From: an uncultured Duganella sp.
Lineage (GTDB): Bacteria; Pseudomonadota; Gammaproteobacteria; Burkholderiales; Burkholderiaceae
DNA length: 49,596 bases
Direction: 5' to 3'
NCBI GenBank assembly: GCA_946482635.1
Contig: CAMLSG010000010.1
Location: forward strand, 1 to 49,596
Below, in pieces: positions 7,972 through 17,081 of the stretch. The notes below the pieces were generated by a model. It made no database searches. It was given only the letters and a program-made list of their open reading frames with translations, and had not been told where the DNA came from. Positions within the stretch are counted from its first letter, which is position 1, and each line of letters starts with the position of its first letter. Made by a program: the position numbers and the translations under genes.

Positions 7972-8918
7972 GCGACGCGGTTGGCCGGGCGGCCTGCGAT
8001 GAAGGCTTCCATATTGTCGATCAACTGGTCGGCCAGTTCCTGCATGGCCTGGCCGCTGGCCCAGGCCGAGTGGGGAGTGAGGAGGAAGTTCGGCAGCCGC
8101 AGGCGCAGCAGGGGATTGTCCGGCACCGGCGGCTCTTTCGTCAGCACGTCAAACCCGGCGCCCGCTATCACGCCTCCCTGCAAGGCTTCGGCCAGTGCCG
8201 CTTCGTCCACCAGGCCGCCACGGGCAGTATTCACCAGGATCGCGCTTGGCTTCATGCGCGCCAGTTCGGCGGCGCCGATGATATTGCGGGTGGCATCGGT
8301 CAGCGGCGCATGCAGGCTCAGTATGTCGGAGGTCTCCAGCAGTTCATCCCAGCTCACGTTGCGGACACCGGGATCATCGGTCGGTGTGCGGGTATGCACG
8401 ACTACCTCCATGCCGAAGGCGCGGCCAAGGTGGGCCACTTGCCGGCCCAGCGCGCCATATCCCAGGAGGCCGAGGCGGCTGCCGTGCAGGTCGCGGATCG
8501 GGTGGTGGAACAGGCAGAAGCGCGGCGACTTTTCCCACAGGCCCGCTTCGACGTCGGCGCGATAGGCCAGCAGCTGGCGGCGCAGCGCCAGGACCAGGGC
8601 GAAGGTGTGTTCCGGCACGGCAGCATGGGCGTAGCCCTGGATATTCGATACCACGATGCCGCGCTCGCGTGCTGCCGCGAGGTCGATGATATCGGTGCCG
8701 GTGGCTGCCACCGCAATCATTTTCAGGCCGGGCAGGGCAGCCAGCGCCTCGGCGCGCAGCGGCACCTTGTTCGTGATGGCGATGCTTGCTCCCTGCAGGC
8801 GCTCGATAGCCTCGGCTGCAGTGGAGGCGGGATACTCGGTCCATTCATGGGTAAACGCGGGGCGCCGTATATCGGCAATGATGCTGTCGCGGTCAAGGAA
8901 AACCAGTCGTTCGGTCAT
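7968..8918 (-). CDS. D-2-hydroxyacid dehydrogenase (glycerate/hydroxypyruvate reductase type)
   Basis: The 316-residue NAD(P)-dependent oxidoreductase has the Rossmann motif GLLGYGALGRQ, the catalytic Arg in NTARGGLVDE, the Glu in the EPPVPDNP segment and the catalytic His in LLTPHSAWAS. It should interconvert a 2-keto acid and a D-2-hydroxy acid; glycerate/hydroxypyruvate is the most likely pair, but the substrate is not certain. The start at 8918 fits the family, has GGAG upstream and overlaps the LysR stop (ATGA). Its own stop overlaps the kinase start. It lies in a LysR-dehydrogenase-kinase operon. Confidence 0.9.
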   Translation of the reverse strand: MTERLVFLDRDSIIADIRRPAFTHEWTEYPASTAAEAIERLQGASIAITNKVPLRAEALAALPGLKMIAVAATGTDIIDLAAARERGIVVSNIQGYAHAAVPEHTFALVLALRRQLLAYRADVEAGLWEKSPRFCLFHHPIRDLHGSRLGLLGYGALGRQVAHLGRAFGMEVVVHTRTPTDDPGVRNVSWDELLETSDILSLHAPLTDATRNIIGAAELARMKPSAILVNTARGGLVDEAALAEALQGGVIAGAGFDVLTKEPPVPDNPLLRLRLPNFLLTPHSAWASGQAMQELADQLIDNMEAFIAGRPANRVA

Positions 8919-9862
8919 ACAGTCAACTCCACAGGGAGGGAAGCGGCCAGGGGCCGCAGCCGCATTTGGGGATGGCTGGCCATCAGGTCCGCCACCCATT
9001 CAACGAACACCCGCACCTTGGCCGACAGGTGGCGGTTCTGGGGGTACACCACGTGGATCGGCAGCGGGTCGGTCACCCAGTCTTCCAGCACGCGAACCAG
9101 GCGGCCATCGGCGCCATGGCTGCCCAGTTGCACATCGGTCATCATGATAATGCCCAGTCCCGCCAGCCCGGCCTGCAGGTAGGCGTTGGAATCGTTCAGG
9201 GCCACCACCCCCGGCAGAGCCATTTCGATGCGCTCGCCGTCGCGCGAATAGTCCCAGTTGTATATTTTGCCAGTCTTGGACGAAAAATAGTTCACGCAGC
9301 GGTGCCGTTCCAGGTCGCGCGGGTGGATCGGGGTGCCGAAGCGTTCCAGGTAGGAGGGCGCCGCGCAGGTCACAAAATTGAGCACTCCGACGCGCCGCGC
9401 AATCAGGGTGGAATCGGCCAGTTGGCCACCCCGCACTGCACAATCGACGCCTTCCTCGATCAAATCGACCGGACGGTCGCTGCAGCCCAGTTCGAGCTGG
9501 ATATCCGGGTATTGTTCAAAGAATGAAGGCAGGGCCGGCACCAGGATTTCGTTGGCCAGCCCGGTCGGCGCGTCGACCCGCAGCCGGCCGCTCGGGCTCA
9601 GGCGGGTGCGCGACAGCGATTCCTCGGCATCCTTCACGTCGGCCAGGATGCGCAGGCATCTTTCATAGTAGGCAGCACCGTCGGCAGTGACGGAAACGTG
9701 GCGCGTGGTCCGGTGCAGCAGCTTGACCGACAGCGCCGATTCCAGGCCGGCCACCAGGGTGGAGACGGTGGCCTTGGGCAGCTGCAGGGTTTCCGACGCG
9801 CGCGTAAAGCCGCCGGCGTCCACCACCTGTACGAACACTTCCATTGCTTGGAGCTTATTCAT
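8915..9862 (-). CDS. LysR-family transcriptional regulator
   Basis: The 315-residue protein has an N-terminal winged HTH (GGFTRASETLQLPKATVSTL) and a LysR substrate-binding domain (about 90-300). The ATG at 9862 is preceded by AAGG; an in-frame ATG at 9895 adds eleven residues not typical of the family. It is translationally coupled to the dehydrogenase gene downstream (ATGA). This is unlike the usual divergent LysR arrangement, and it may instead control the divergent micro-ORF/hydrolase operon that starts at 10031. Confidence 0.88.
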   Translation of the reverse strand: MNKLQAMEVFVQVVDAGGFTRASETLQLPKATVSTLVAGLESALSVKLLHRTTRHVSVTADGAAYYERCLRILADVKDAEESLSRTRLSPSGRLRVDAPTGLANEILVPALPSFFEQYPDIQLELGCSDRPVDLIEEGVDCAVRGGQLADSTLIARRVGVLNFVTCAAPSYLERFGTPIHPRDLERHRCVNYFSSKTGKIYNWDYSRDGERIEMALPGVVALNDSNAYLQAGLAGLGIIMMTDVQLGSHGADGRLVRVLEDWVTDPLPIHVVYPQNRHLSAKVRVFVEWVADLMASHPQMRLRPLAASLPVELTV

Positions 9863-9969
9863 GAGTCCGCCTTCATTGTTCGAGATTCTGAACAATCAAT
9901 TCAACATTAATGTATTTTTCTTATTCTAGTGGAAGTTTATTATTACCGTATTGCAGCATAAAAAAGCCC

Positions 9970-9998
9970 TTGACCCTCCCGCGGTGGGAAAGTTTAAA
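9970..9998 (+). promoter_or_regulatory. Probable sigma-70 promoter for the 10031 micro-ORF / hydrolase genes
   Basis: TTGACC (9970-9975) and TTTAAA (9993-9998) are separated by 17 bases. Between the boxes TCCC and GGGA form a short inverted repeat around GCGGT, a possible repressor site. The boxes lie about 32 bases before the start at 10031. Confidence 0.5.
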
Positions 9999-10030
9999 GT
10001 GGCTTTCGGTAACACAGAAAAGGAGCAGTC

Positions 10031-10198
10031 ATGAGTAACCGGGATGGATTCTTTGCAATGGTATCGCTGGCGCTGGGCGCGATCGCCCTGGCAGGCGTCC
10101 TGTATACCGACGAATACTCGTACGGCGCGCAAGTCGGCTTTGGCGCGGCGCCGGCGCGCACCTTGCTGGCTTCGGCCAGCTCGGAGGCGAAAGAATGA
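10031..10198 (+). CDS. 55-residue single-pass membrane microprotein
   Basis: The reading frame begins MSNRDGFFAMVSLALGAIAL and ends SSEAKE. It has one clear hydrophobic segment (about residues 7-25) and a short polar tail. A strong site AAAAGGAG lies 7 bases before the ATG, and a promoter-like sequence is just upstream. Its stop overlaps the start of the alpha/beta-hydrolase-like gene (ATGA), so the two are translationally coupled. I recognise no family. It is probably an inner-membrane protein acting with that neighbour. Confidence 0.65.
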   Translation: MSNRDGFFAMVSLALGAIALAGVLYTDEYSYGAQVGFGAAPARTLLASASSEAKE

Positions 10199-11040
10199 CG
10201 GCGCAGGCGCCGGCGGACCTGGCGATCCGCGAACTGGAAGTGCGCGGAGCCCAGGGCCCGCTCGCCGCACGCCTGTACCTGGCCGGGAATTCGTCCGCCA
10301 AGCGCGACGCGCTGATCGTTTTCTTCCACGGTGGCGGCTTTGTGGCCGGCGACCTGGAGGAGGCGGACGAATTCCTGCGCCACCTGGTCACGTGCAATCC
10401 TGGCCACGTGATCCTGGCTACCAATTACACCCTGGCCACCGTCAGCCCGTTTCCGGCGGCGGTGGAAGATGCCCACGCCGTGCTGGCCTGGGCCAAGAAG
10501 AACAAGGCCAAGCTGGCCTGGAGCGGCAAGCAGCTGCTGACCGCCGGCATCGAAGCGGGCGCCAACCTGGCAGCCGTGTCGGCGCTGATGGCGCGCGACC
10601 GCGGCGGCCCGGCACTGGCAGGGCAGATCCTGATCATGCCGATGCTGGATCCTGGCCTGTCCACCTGTTCGATGCGCGAGCTGCCGAACTGTCCGGACCA
10701 GATGAAGGTAGCGAATAACTGCGCCGCTGCCTACCGCGGCTACCTGCCGAATGCCGCCGACCGCGCCCACCCTTACGCGTCGCCGCTGCAATCGAGCCGG
10801 CTGAAAAATTTACCGCCGGCCCTGATCCTGTCGGCCGAGGACGACCCCTTACGGGACGAAGCAGAACAATACGGGGCGAAACTGATCGCCTGCGGAGTAA
10901 AGACAACAGTCAGACGCATGCCACCGGCGCCATTGCAGGAGCCGGGAGCCAGGAATGAATGCGCGTGCAGGGGCTTTGCACTGAAAGAGATGGCCAGTTT
11001 TATCAGCGCCATCGACGGGCCGGAAACGCCCGCAGTGTAA
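10195..11040 (+). CDS. Alpha/beta-hydrolase (HSL/esterase family) fold protein lacking catalytic Ser and His
   Basis: The 281-residue protein matches the hormone-sensitive-lipase-type esterases (Abhydrolase_3). It has the oxyanion-hole motif FFHGGGF (near 43-49) and the acidic segment EDDPLRDEAEQYG. The nucleophile elbow GDSAGG is replaced by GIEAGA (Ser to Glu). The usual C-terminal His segment is replaced by a stretch without His (PPAPLQEPGARNECACRGF). So it is very probably a pseudoenzyme, perhaps a binding or regulatory protein. It is coupled to the membrane microprotein and lies upstream of the RND efflux genes, with 103 bases between. Confidence 0.8.
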   Translation: MTAQAPADLAIRELEVRGAQGPLAARLYLAGNSSAKRDALIVFFHGGGFVAGDLEEADEFLRHLVTCNPGHVILATNYTLATVSPFPAAVEDAHAVLAWAKKNKAKLAWSGKQLLTAGIEAGANLAAVSALMARDRGGPALAGQILIMPMLDPGLSTCSMRELPNCPDQMKVANNCAAAYRGYLPNAADRAHPYASPLQSSRLKNLPPALILSAEDDPLRDEAEQYGAKLIACGVKTTVRRMPPAPLQEPGARNECACRGFALKEMASFISAIDGPETPAV

Positions 11041-11073
11041 GGCTGTATCAATAAAACAGAAGTTCAGAAAAAA

Positions 11074-11105
11074 GTGCCTGCGAGGCACATGGGCCCCTTT
11101 TTGCT
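11074..11105 (+). terminator. Weak hairpin between the hydrolase-like gene and the efflux operon
   Basis: GTGCCT (11074-11079) pairs with AGGCAC (11083-11088) around a three-base loop, and a T5 run follows ten bases later. The gap makes it a poor intrinsic terminator. It could be an attenuator or merely a partial stop before the efflux genes. Confidence 0.3.
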
Positions 11106-11143
11106 CAAATTTCCCACTAATTTTCACCCCCAAGAGGTTAACA

Positions 11144-12352
11144 ATGAAAAAGATGAATCAAATGTCCACTCTTGTGCGGCCGCTGGTTGCCGCATTGGCG
11201 ATGGGCGGGCTGGCGGCGGCCATCCTGTCCGGTTGCAACGCCAATAGCAAGCCGGCCGAAAGCCAGGCGCCTGCAGCAGGCGGCCCGCCAGTATCGGCTG
11301 CCGTCGTCGTGCAGAAGTCCGTCGCCGAAACCCAGGAATTTTCCGGCCGCCTGGAAGCCATCGACCATGTGGAAATCCGTCCACGCGTCAGCGGCTTCAT
11401 CACCGCGGTGAACTTCAAGCCTGGCAGCGAGGTGAAAAAAGGGGATGTGCTGTTCGTGATCGATCCACGCCCATTCCAGGCTGAAGCCAGCCGCGCCGAC
11501 GCCGCCGCCAATTCGGCGCGCGCCAAGGCCGACCTGGCCAAGCTGGAGCTGGCCCGTGCCGAAAAGCTGCTGGCCGATAAAGCCATCGCCCAGCGCGAAT
11601 TCGACGAGCGTGCATCGGCACTGAAGGAACTGGACGCAACCGCCCGCGCCGCCGCTTCGGCAGCGGAAGCAGCGCGCCTGAACCTGTCCTACACCCAGGT
11701 AACGTCGCCGATCAACGGCCGCGTGTCGAAGGCAGAGATCACCCTCGGCAACCTGGTGGACCCGAACGCCGTGCTGACCAGCGTGGTTTCGCTGGACAAG
11801 ATCTACGCCAGCTTCGACGGCGACGAAGACACCTTCCTGCGCGTCGGCGGCCAGGCCTACAAGGGCCAGCCGGTGACCGTGAAGGTCGGCCTGGCCAACG
11901 AAGCAGGCTTCCCGCATGAGGGCAAGCTGGAATTCGTCGACAACCAGCTCGACACCCGCACCGGCTCCGTACGCATGCGCGCCACCTTCGACAACAAGGA
12001 CCGAGCCCTGGTGCCCGGCCTGTTCGCCCGCGTCCAGCTGGACGGCGGCACTGCTACCCGCACTTCGCTGCTGATCAACGACCGCGCCGTCGGTACTGAC
12101 CAGAACCGCAAGTTCGTGTTCGTGGTGGGCGCAGAAAACAAGGCGGAATACCGTCCTGTGGTGCTGGGCCCGAACATCGAAGGCCTGCGCGTGGTGCGCG
12201 ACGGCCTGAAAGCCGGCGAAAAGATCGTCGTCAACGGCCTGCAGCGCGTGCGCCCTGGTGCGCCGATCACGCCGCAAATGGTCGACATGACCTTTGACCC
12301 GATGGCAGCAGAAAAAGTGGCCGCCGCCGATGCCAAGAAAACCAAGGAATAA
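11144..12352 (+). CDS. RND efflux periplasmic adaptor subunit (MexE/AcrA-like lipoprotein)
   Basis: The 402-residue membrane-fusion protein has a lipoprotein signal with the lipobox LSGC (Cys31). Next come the biotinyl-lipoyl half-motif near EFSGRLEAIDHVEIRPRVSG, a helical hairpin (about 120-185), the second lipoyl half and a beta-barrel domain. It bridges the inner-membrane RND pump to the outer-membrane channel in the periplasm. AGAGG lies upstream of the ATG at 11144. It is the first gene of a complete three-gene efflux operon, with 3 bases between its stop and the pump start. No dedicated repressor is adjacent. Confidence 0.93.
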   Translation: MKKMNQMSTLVRPLVAALAMGGLAAAILSGCNANSKPAESQAPAAGGPPVSAAVVVQKSVAETQEFSGRLEAIDHVEIRPRVSGFITAVNFKPGSEVKKGDVLFVIDPRPFQAEASRADAAANSARAKADLAKLELARAEKLLADKAIAQREFDERASALKELDATARAAASAAEAARLNLSYTQVTSPINGRVSKAEITLGNLVDPNAVLTSVVSLDKIYASFDGDEDTFLRVGGQAYKGQPVTVKVGLANEAGFPHEGKLEFVDNQLDTRTGSVRMRATFDNKDRALVPGLFARVQLDGGTATRTSLLINDRAVGTDQNRKFVFVVGAENKAEYRPVVLGPNIEGLRVVRDGLKAGEKIVVNGLQRVRPGAPITPQMVDMTFDPMAAEKVAAADAKKTKE

Positions 12353-12355
12353 TCC

Positions 12356-15300
12356 ATGAATTTTTCACGCTTCTTTGTCGATAAACCGATCTTCGCGGCG
12401 GTTCTATCGATCATTGTCTTCGTAGCGGGCTTGATCTCGATCTTCAAGCTGCCCGTCTCCGAATACCCGGAAGTGGTGCCGCCATCCGTCGTGGTGCGCG
12501 CCGTCTACCCGGGCGCGAACCCGAAAGTGATTGCGGAAACCGTCGCCGCGCCGCTCGAAGAGCAGATCAATGGTGTCGAGAACATGCTGTACATGTCCTC
12601 GCAAAACACCTCCGATGGCGCGCTGATGCTGACCGTGACCTTCAAGATCGGCACCGACGTCGACAAGGCTGAAACCGCGGTGCAGAACCGCGTGCAGCGC
12701 GCCTTGCCACGCCTGCCGGAAGAAGTGCGCCAGATCGGCGTGACCACGGTGAAGTCTTCGCCTAACCTGACGATGGTGGTCCACCTGCTGTCGCCGAATG
12801 GCCGCTACGACGACCTGTACCTGCGCAACTACGGCGTGCTGAACGTGAAAGACCAGCTGGCCCGTATTCCAGGCATGGGCGACGTGCAGATCTTCGGCGC
12901 CGGCGACTATGCCATGCGCGTCTGGCTCGACCCGCAGAAGGTCGCAGGCCGCAATATGACCGCGTCCGACGTGGTCGATGCGATCCGCGAGCAGAACGTG
13001 CAGGTGGCTGCCGGTGTGATCGGCGCTGCGCCGTCCAAGTCGGCCGACTTCCAGCTGACCGTCAACACCCAGGGCCGCCTGAGCTCCGTCGAGGAATTTG
13101 GCGAGATCATCGTCAAGACCAATGAAGACGGCGCGCTGACCCGCCTGAAGGACGTGGCCCGCATCGAAATGGGCTCCAACAGCTACTCGCTGCGTTCGCT
13201 GCTGAACAACAAGTCCGCAGTGGGCCTGGGTATCTTCGAAGCCCCGAACAGCAATGCGCTGGAATTGTCGGCCAACGTGCGCGCCAAGATGGAAGAACTG
13301 AAGAAGGACTTCCCTGAAGGCGTGGCATACGACATCGTGTACGACCCGACCCAGTTCGTGCGCGAGTCGATCAAGTCCGTGATCCACACCCTGCTGGAAG
13401 CAGTGGCCCTGGTGGTGATCGTGGTGATCATCTTCCTGCAGACCTGGCGCGCATCGATCATCCCGCTGCTGGCGGTGCCTGTATCGATCGTCGGTACCTT
13501 CGCGGTGATGATCGGCTTCGGCTTCTCGATCAATACGCTGTCGCTGTTCGGCCTTGTGCTGGCCATCGGTATCGTGGTCGACGATGCGATCGTGGTGGTG
13601 GAGAACGTCGAGCGTAATATCGCCAACGGCCTGTCGGCCCGCGATGCGACCATCCAGGCCATGAAAGAAGTCTCCGGCCCGATTATCGCTATCGCCCTGG
13701 TGCTGTGCGCCGTGTTCGTGCCGATCGCCTTCGTGTCCGGCCTGACCGGCCAGTTCTACCGCCAGTTCGCGCTGACCATCGCCATTTCGACCGTCATTTC
13801 GGCACTGTGCTCGCTGACCCTGGCCCCGGCCCTGTCGGCATCGCTGCTGCGCCCGCACGACGCGCCGAAGGATGCGCTGACCCGCGTGATGGACAAGATC
13901 TTCGGCCGCTTCTTCGCCTGGTTCAACCGCTTCTTCAACCGCGCTTCGCACAGCTATGAAACCGGCGTGCAGGGCGTACTGAAGCGCAAGTCCGCATCCA
14001 TCGTCGTGTACCTGGTGCTGGCTGCCGCCGCGGGCATCATGTTCAAGGTCGTGCCGAGCGGCTTCGTGCCGGGCCAGGACAAGCAATACCTGGTGGGCTT
14101 CGCCCAGCTGCCTGACGCCGCATCGCTGGAACGCACCGAGCAGGTGATCCGCAAGATGTCCGACATCGCCAAGGAAATCCCTGGCGTGGACGCTTCGGTT
14201 GCCTTCCCGGGCCTGTCGATCAACGGCTTCACCAATGCGCCGAACGCCGGTATCGTATTCACCACGCTGAAGCCGTTCCACGAGCGTACCGACCCGTCGC
14301 AATCGGGTGCGGCCATCGCAGCGGAGATCAACAAGCGCATGGGCGCCGTGCAGGACGCGTTCGTGATGGTGTTCCCACCACCGCCAGTGAACGGCCTGGG
14401 TACCACCGGCGGCTTCAAGATGATGATTGAGGACCGCAACAACGCCGGCTACGATGAACTGTACAAGACCGTGCAGGCGATCCAGATGAAAGCCTGGCAG
14501 GACAAGCGCCTGGCCGGTGTGTTCTCCAGCTTCCAGATCAATGTGCCGCAGCTGTTCGCGGACATCGACCGCGCCAAAGCCAAGCAACTGGGCGTGCCGC
14601 TGCAGACCATCTACCAGACCTTGCAGATCAACCTTGGCTCGCTGTACGTGAACGACTTCAACCAGTTTGGCCGCACTTACCAGGTGCGCGTGCAGGCTGA
14701 CGCTCCGTTCCGATCGCAAGCCGAGCAGATCGCACAGCTGAAGGTCCGCAACAGCAAAGGCGAGATGATTCCGCTGTCCTCGCTGATGCGCGTGAAAGAC
14801 AGCTACGGCCCTGACCGCGTGGAGCGCTACAACGCCTACGTATCGGCCGAGATCAACGGCGCCCCGGCTCCAGGCTTCTCGTCCGGCCAGGCCCAGGCTG
14901 CGCTGGAAGAAATCACCAAGGCGACCCTGCCGAAAGGGATGGGCTACGAATGGACCGAGCTGACCTACCAGGAAATCCTGGCCGGTAACACCATGATCTA
15001 CGTGTTCCCGCTGTGCGTGCTGCTGGTGTTCCTGGTGCTGGCTGCCCAGTACGAATCGTGGACCCTGCCGCTGGCCGTGATCCTGATCGTGCCGATGTCG
15101 ATCCTGTGCGCCCTGATCGGCGTCAAGCTGACCGGCGGCGACAACAACGTGTTCACGCAGATTGCCTTGTTCGTGCTGGTCGGGTTGGCGTCGAAGAATG
15201 CGATCCTGATCGTGGAGTTTGCGCGGGAACTGGAAGACCATGGCCGCACCATCCTGGAAGCGGCGCTGGAAGCCTGCCGCCTGCGTCTGCGCCCGATCCT

Positions 15301-15535
15301 GATGACGTCGATCGCCTTCATCATGGGTGTAGTACCGCTGGTGTTCTCGGTTGGTGCAGGTGCTGAAATGCGTCATGCAATGGGTGTGGCGGTGTTCGCC
15401 GGCATGCTGGGCGTAACCTTCTTCGGCCTGTTCCTGACACCAGTGTTCTACGTCCTGCTGCGCACCCTGGCCAAGCGCCTTGAGAAGAAATCCCCGGCGG
15501 CGGATACCGCCCCGCAACTGGAAGGGACCCATTAA
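12356..15535 (+). CDS. RND multidrug efflux transporter, HAE1 family (MexF/OqxB-like)
   Basis: The 1059-residue inner-membrane proton/drug antiporter has the usual twelve membrane helices and two large periplasmic loops. The N-terminal segment FFVDKPIFAAVLSIIVFVAG and the proton-relay pair D408/D409 in GIVVDDAIVVVENVER are both intact. The QTWRASIIPLLAVP segment after TM2 and overall similarity point to the MexF/OqxB branch, which exports quinolones, chloramphenicol and similar drugs. Exact substrates are inferred from family only. The stop TAA shares its last base with the ATG of the outer-membrane factor gene. Confidence 0.95.
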   Translation: MNFSRFFVDKPIFAAVLSIIVFVAGLISIFKLPVSEYPEVVPPSVVVRAVYPGANPKVIAETVAAPLEEQINGVENMLYMSSQNTSDGALMLTVTFKIGTDVDKAETAVQNRVQRALPRLPEEVRQIGVTTVKSSPNLTMVVHLLSPNGRYDDLYLRNYGVLNVKDQLARIPGMGDVQIFGAGDYAMRVWLDPQKVAGRNMTASDVVDAIREQNVQVAAGVIGAAPSKSADFQLTVNTQGRLSSVEEFGEIIVKTNEDGALTRLKDVARIEMGSNSYSLRSLLNNKSAVGLGIFEAPNSNALELSANVRAKMEELKKDFPEGVAYDIVYDPTQFVRESIKSVIHTLLEAVALVVIVVIIFLQTWRASIIPLLAVPVSIVGTFAVMIGFGFSINTLSLFGLVLAIGIVVDDAIVVVENVERNIANGLSARDATIQAMKEVSGPIIAIALVLCAVFVPIAFVSGLTGQFYRQFALTIAISTVISALCSLTLAPALSASLLRPHDAPKDALTRVMDKIFGRFFAWFNRFFNRASHSYETGVQGVLKRKSASIVVYLVLAAAAGIMFKVVPSGFVPGQDKQYLVGFAQLPDAASLERTEQVIRKMSDIAKEIPGVDASVAFPGLSINGFTNAPNAGIVFTTLKPFHERTDPSQSGAAIAAEINKRMGAVQDAFVMVFPPPPVNGLGTTGGFKMMIEDRNNAGYDELYKTVQAIQMKAWQDKRLAGVFSSFQINVPQLFADIDRAKAKQLGVPLQTIYQTLQINLGSLYVNDFNQFGRTYQVRVQADAPFRSQAEQIAQLKVRNSKGEMIPLSSLMRVKDSYGPDRVERYNAYVSAEINGAPAPGFSSGQAQAALEEITKATLPKGMGYEWTELTYQEILAGNTMIYVFPLCVLLVFLVLAAQYESWTLPLAVILIVPMSILCALIGVKLTGGDNNVFTQIALFVLVGLASKNAILIVEFARELEDHGRTILEAALEACRLRLRPILMTSIAFIMGVVPLVFSVGAGAEMRHAMGVAVFAGMLGVTFFGLFLTPVFYVLLRTLAKRLEKKSPAADTAPQLEGTH

Positions 15536-16974
15536 TGAAAAGTATGATTGCAAAGGGTGTGGCCCCGCTGCTGGCAGCGCTGCTGCTGACGGCATGCGCC
15601 GCGCCTGAATTCAAGCAACCGCAAGTCGACACCCCGGCCGCCTTCAAGGAGCCGCAGGTGATGACTGCCGAAGACGGCACCAGCTGGAAGCCTGCCCAGA
15701 ACGCCGAGCGCCAGCCGCGCGGCGAGTGGTGGCTGGCCTTCAGCGACCCGGCCCTGAATGAGCTGATCGCCGAAGCGACCCGCAACAACGCCAACCTGGC
15801 CGTTGCGGCCGCCCGCGTCAAGCAGGCACGCGCCATCGCCGGCATCGCCGAAGCGGACCGCATTCCGCAAATCGGCGTGGGCGTTGGCGCCCAGCGTGCC
15901 CGCAATTCGGCCCTGTCGCTGGGTGTGCCGGCCAGTACCGACATTGCGCCGCAGACCACTTACAACGCGAACCTGACGGCGAGCTATGAAGTGGACCTGT
16001 TCGGCCGCGTATCGAGCAATGTGGCCGCGGCCCGTGGCGACGCCGCGCAGGTGGAAGCGAATTACCGCTCCGTCCTGCTGTCGCTGCAGGCCGACGTGGC
16101 ACAGACCTATTTCCGCCTGCGCGCCACGGACGCCGAATTGGCGACTGTGGAGCAGACGGTCCGTTTGCGTGAAGAGAGTGTAAAGGTCAACCAGCGTCGT
16201 TTCGACCTGGGCGACATTGGTGAATTCGACCTCTCCCGCGCCAAGACCGAGTTGTCGACCACCCGCTCGGAAGCGATCGGCCTGCAACGCCGCCGCGCCA
16301 CCACCGAGCATGCGCTGGCAGTCCTGTTGGGCAAGCCGGCGGCAGCCTACACGGCGGGCAACAGCCCGCTGCTGGATTCGACTCTGCTGCCTGCGATCCC
16401 GACCGGCGTGCCGTCCGCGCTGCTGGAACGCCGTCCTGACATCGCCGCCGCACAGAAAGCGATGGAAGCGTCGAACGCCCGCATCGGCGTTGCGCGTTCG
16501 GCCATGTTCCCGGCGCTGAACATCACCGCCAATGGCGGCGGCGCAGCCGGCCACTTCAGCGACGTGTTCAAGTGGAGCAGCCGCTCGTGGGTGCTGGGCG
16601 CCTTGCTGTCGATGCCGTTGATCGATGGCGGCCGTAACAGCAACAACGTCAAGCGCAGCGAAGCAGCGCTGGAAGAATCGGTTGCGGGCTACCGCCAGAC
16701 GGTGTTGGGCGCTTTCGCCGAGGTGGAAGACAACCTGGCCGGCCTGCGCATCCTGGGCGGCCAGACTGCGCAGATCGACGAAGCCCTGGTCTCGGCCCGC
16801 CGTTCGGCCGACCTGGCGCAGAAGCTGTACGACGCCGGCCGTTCCAGCTACCTGGACCTGCTGGACGCACAGCGCAACCTGGCAGCCGTCGAACGCAACG
16901 CCGTCCAACTGCGCGGCGACCGCGCGGTGACGACCGTAGCCTTGATCCGTTCCCTGGGCGGCGACTGGAACTAA
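15535..16974 (+). CDS. RND efflux outer-membrane factor (NodT/OprM family lipoprotein)
   Basis: The 479-residue outer-membrane channel has a lipoprotein signal (LTAC, Cys21). Two homologous halves follow with typical OEP motifs, such as EWWLAFSDPALNELIAEA and LLERRPDIAAAQKAMEASNA. It forms a trimeric beta-barrel plus alpha-helical tunnel that completes the pump with the two upstream genes. Its start overlaps the pump stop by one base, so translation is coupled. A strong terminator follows directly. Confidence 0.93.
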   Translation: MKSMIAKGVAPLLAALLLTACAAPEFKQPQVDTPAAFKEPQVMTAEDGTSWKPAQNAERQPRGEWWLAFSDPALNELIAEATRNNANLAVAAARVKQARAIAGIAEADRIPQIGVGVGAQRARNSALSLGVPASTDIAPQTTYNANLTASYEVDLFGRVSSNVAAARGDAAQVEANYRSVLLSLQADVAQTYFRLRATDAELATVEQTVRLREESVKVNQRRFDLGDIGEFDLSRAKTELSTTRSEAIGLQRRRATTEHALAVLLGKPAAAYTAGNSPLLDSTLLPAIPTGVPSALLERRPDIAAAQKAMEASNARIGVARSAMFPALNITANGGGAAGHFSDVFKWSSRSWVLGALLSMPLIDGGRNSNNVKRSEAALEESVAGYRQTVLGAFAEVEDNLAGLRILGGQTAQIDEALVSARRSADLAQKLYDAGRSSYLDLLDAQRNLAAVERNAVQLRGDRAVTTVALIRSLGGDWN

Positions 16975-16993
16975 ACAATATCGATCAGCCCTT

Positions 16994-17029
16994 AACGGCG
17001 CTCCGCATACGCGGGCGCCGTTTTTTTTT
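16994..17029 (+). terminator. Rho-independent terminator of the RND efflux operon
   Basis: The stem ACGGCGCTCCGC / GCGGGCGCCGT around an ATAC loop is followed by nine T residues (17021-17029). It starts about 20 bases after the outer-membrane factor stop. Confidence 0.88.
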
Positions 17030-17081
17030 GCCCAGGGAAGTCAACGTATAATCACGTGCTTTGGCTTGCACTCCCGATCAA

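Noticed and set aside
12404..15595. A 1063-codon open frame antisense to the RND pump gene
   Set aside because: It has His/Gln/Arg-rich composition without domains and mirrors the GC-rich codons of a very clear RND gene. It is a shadow frame.
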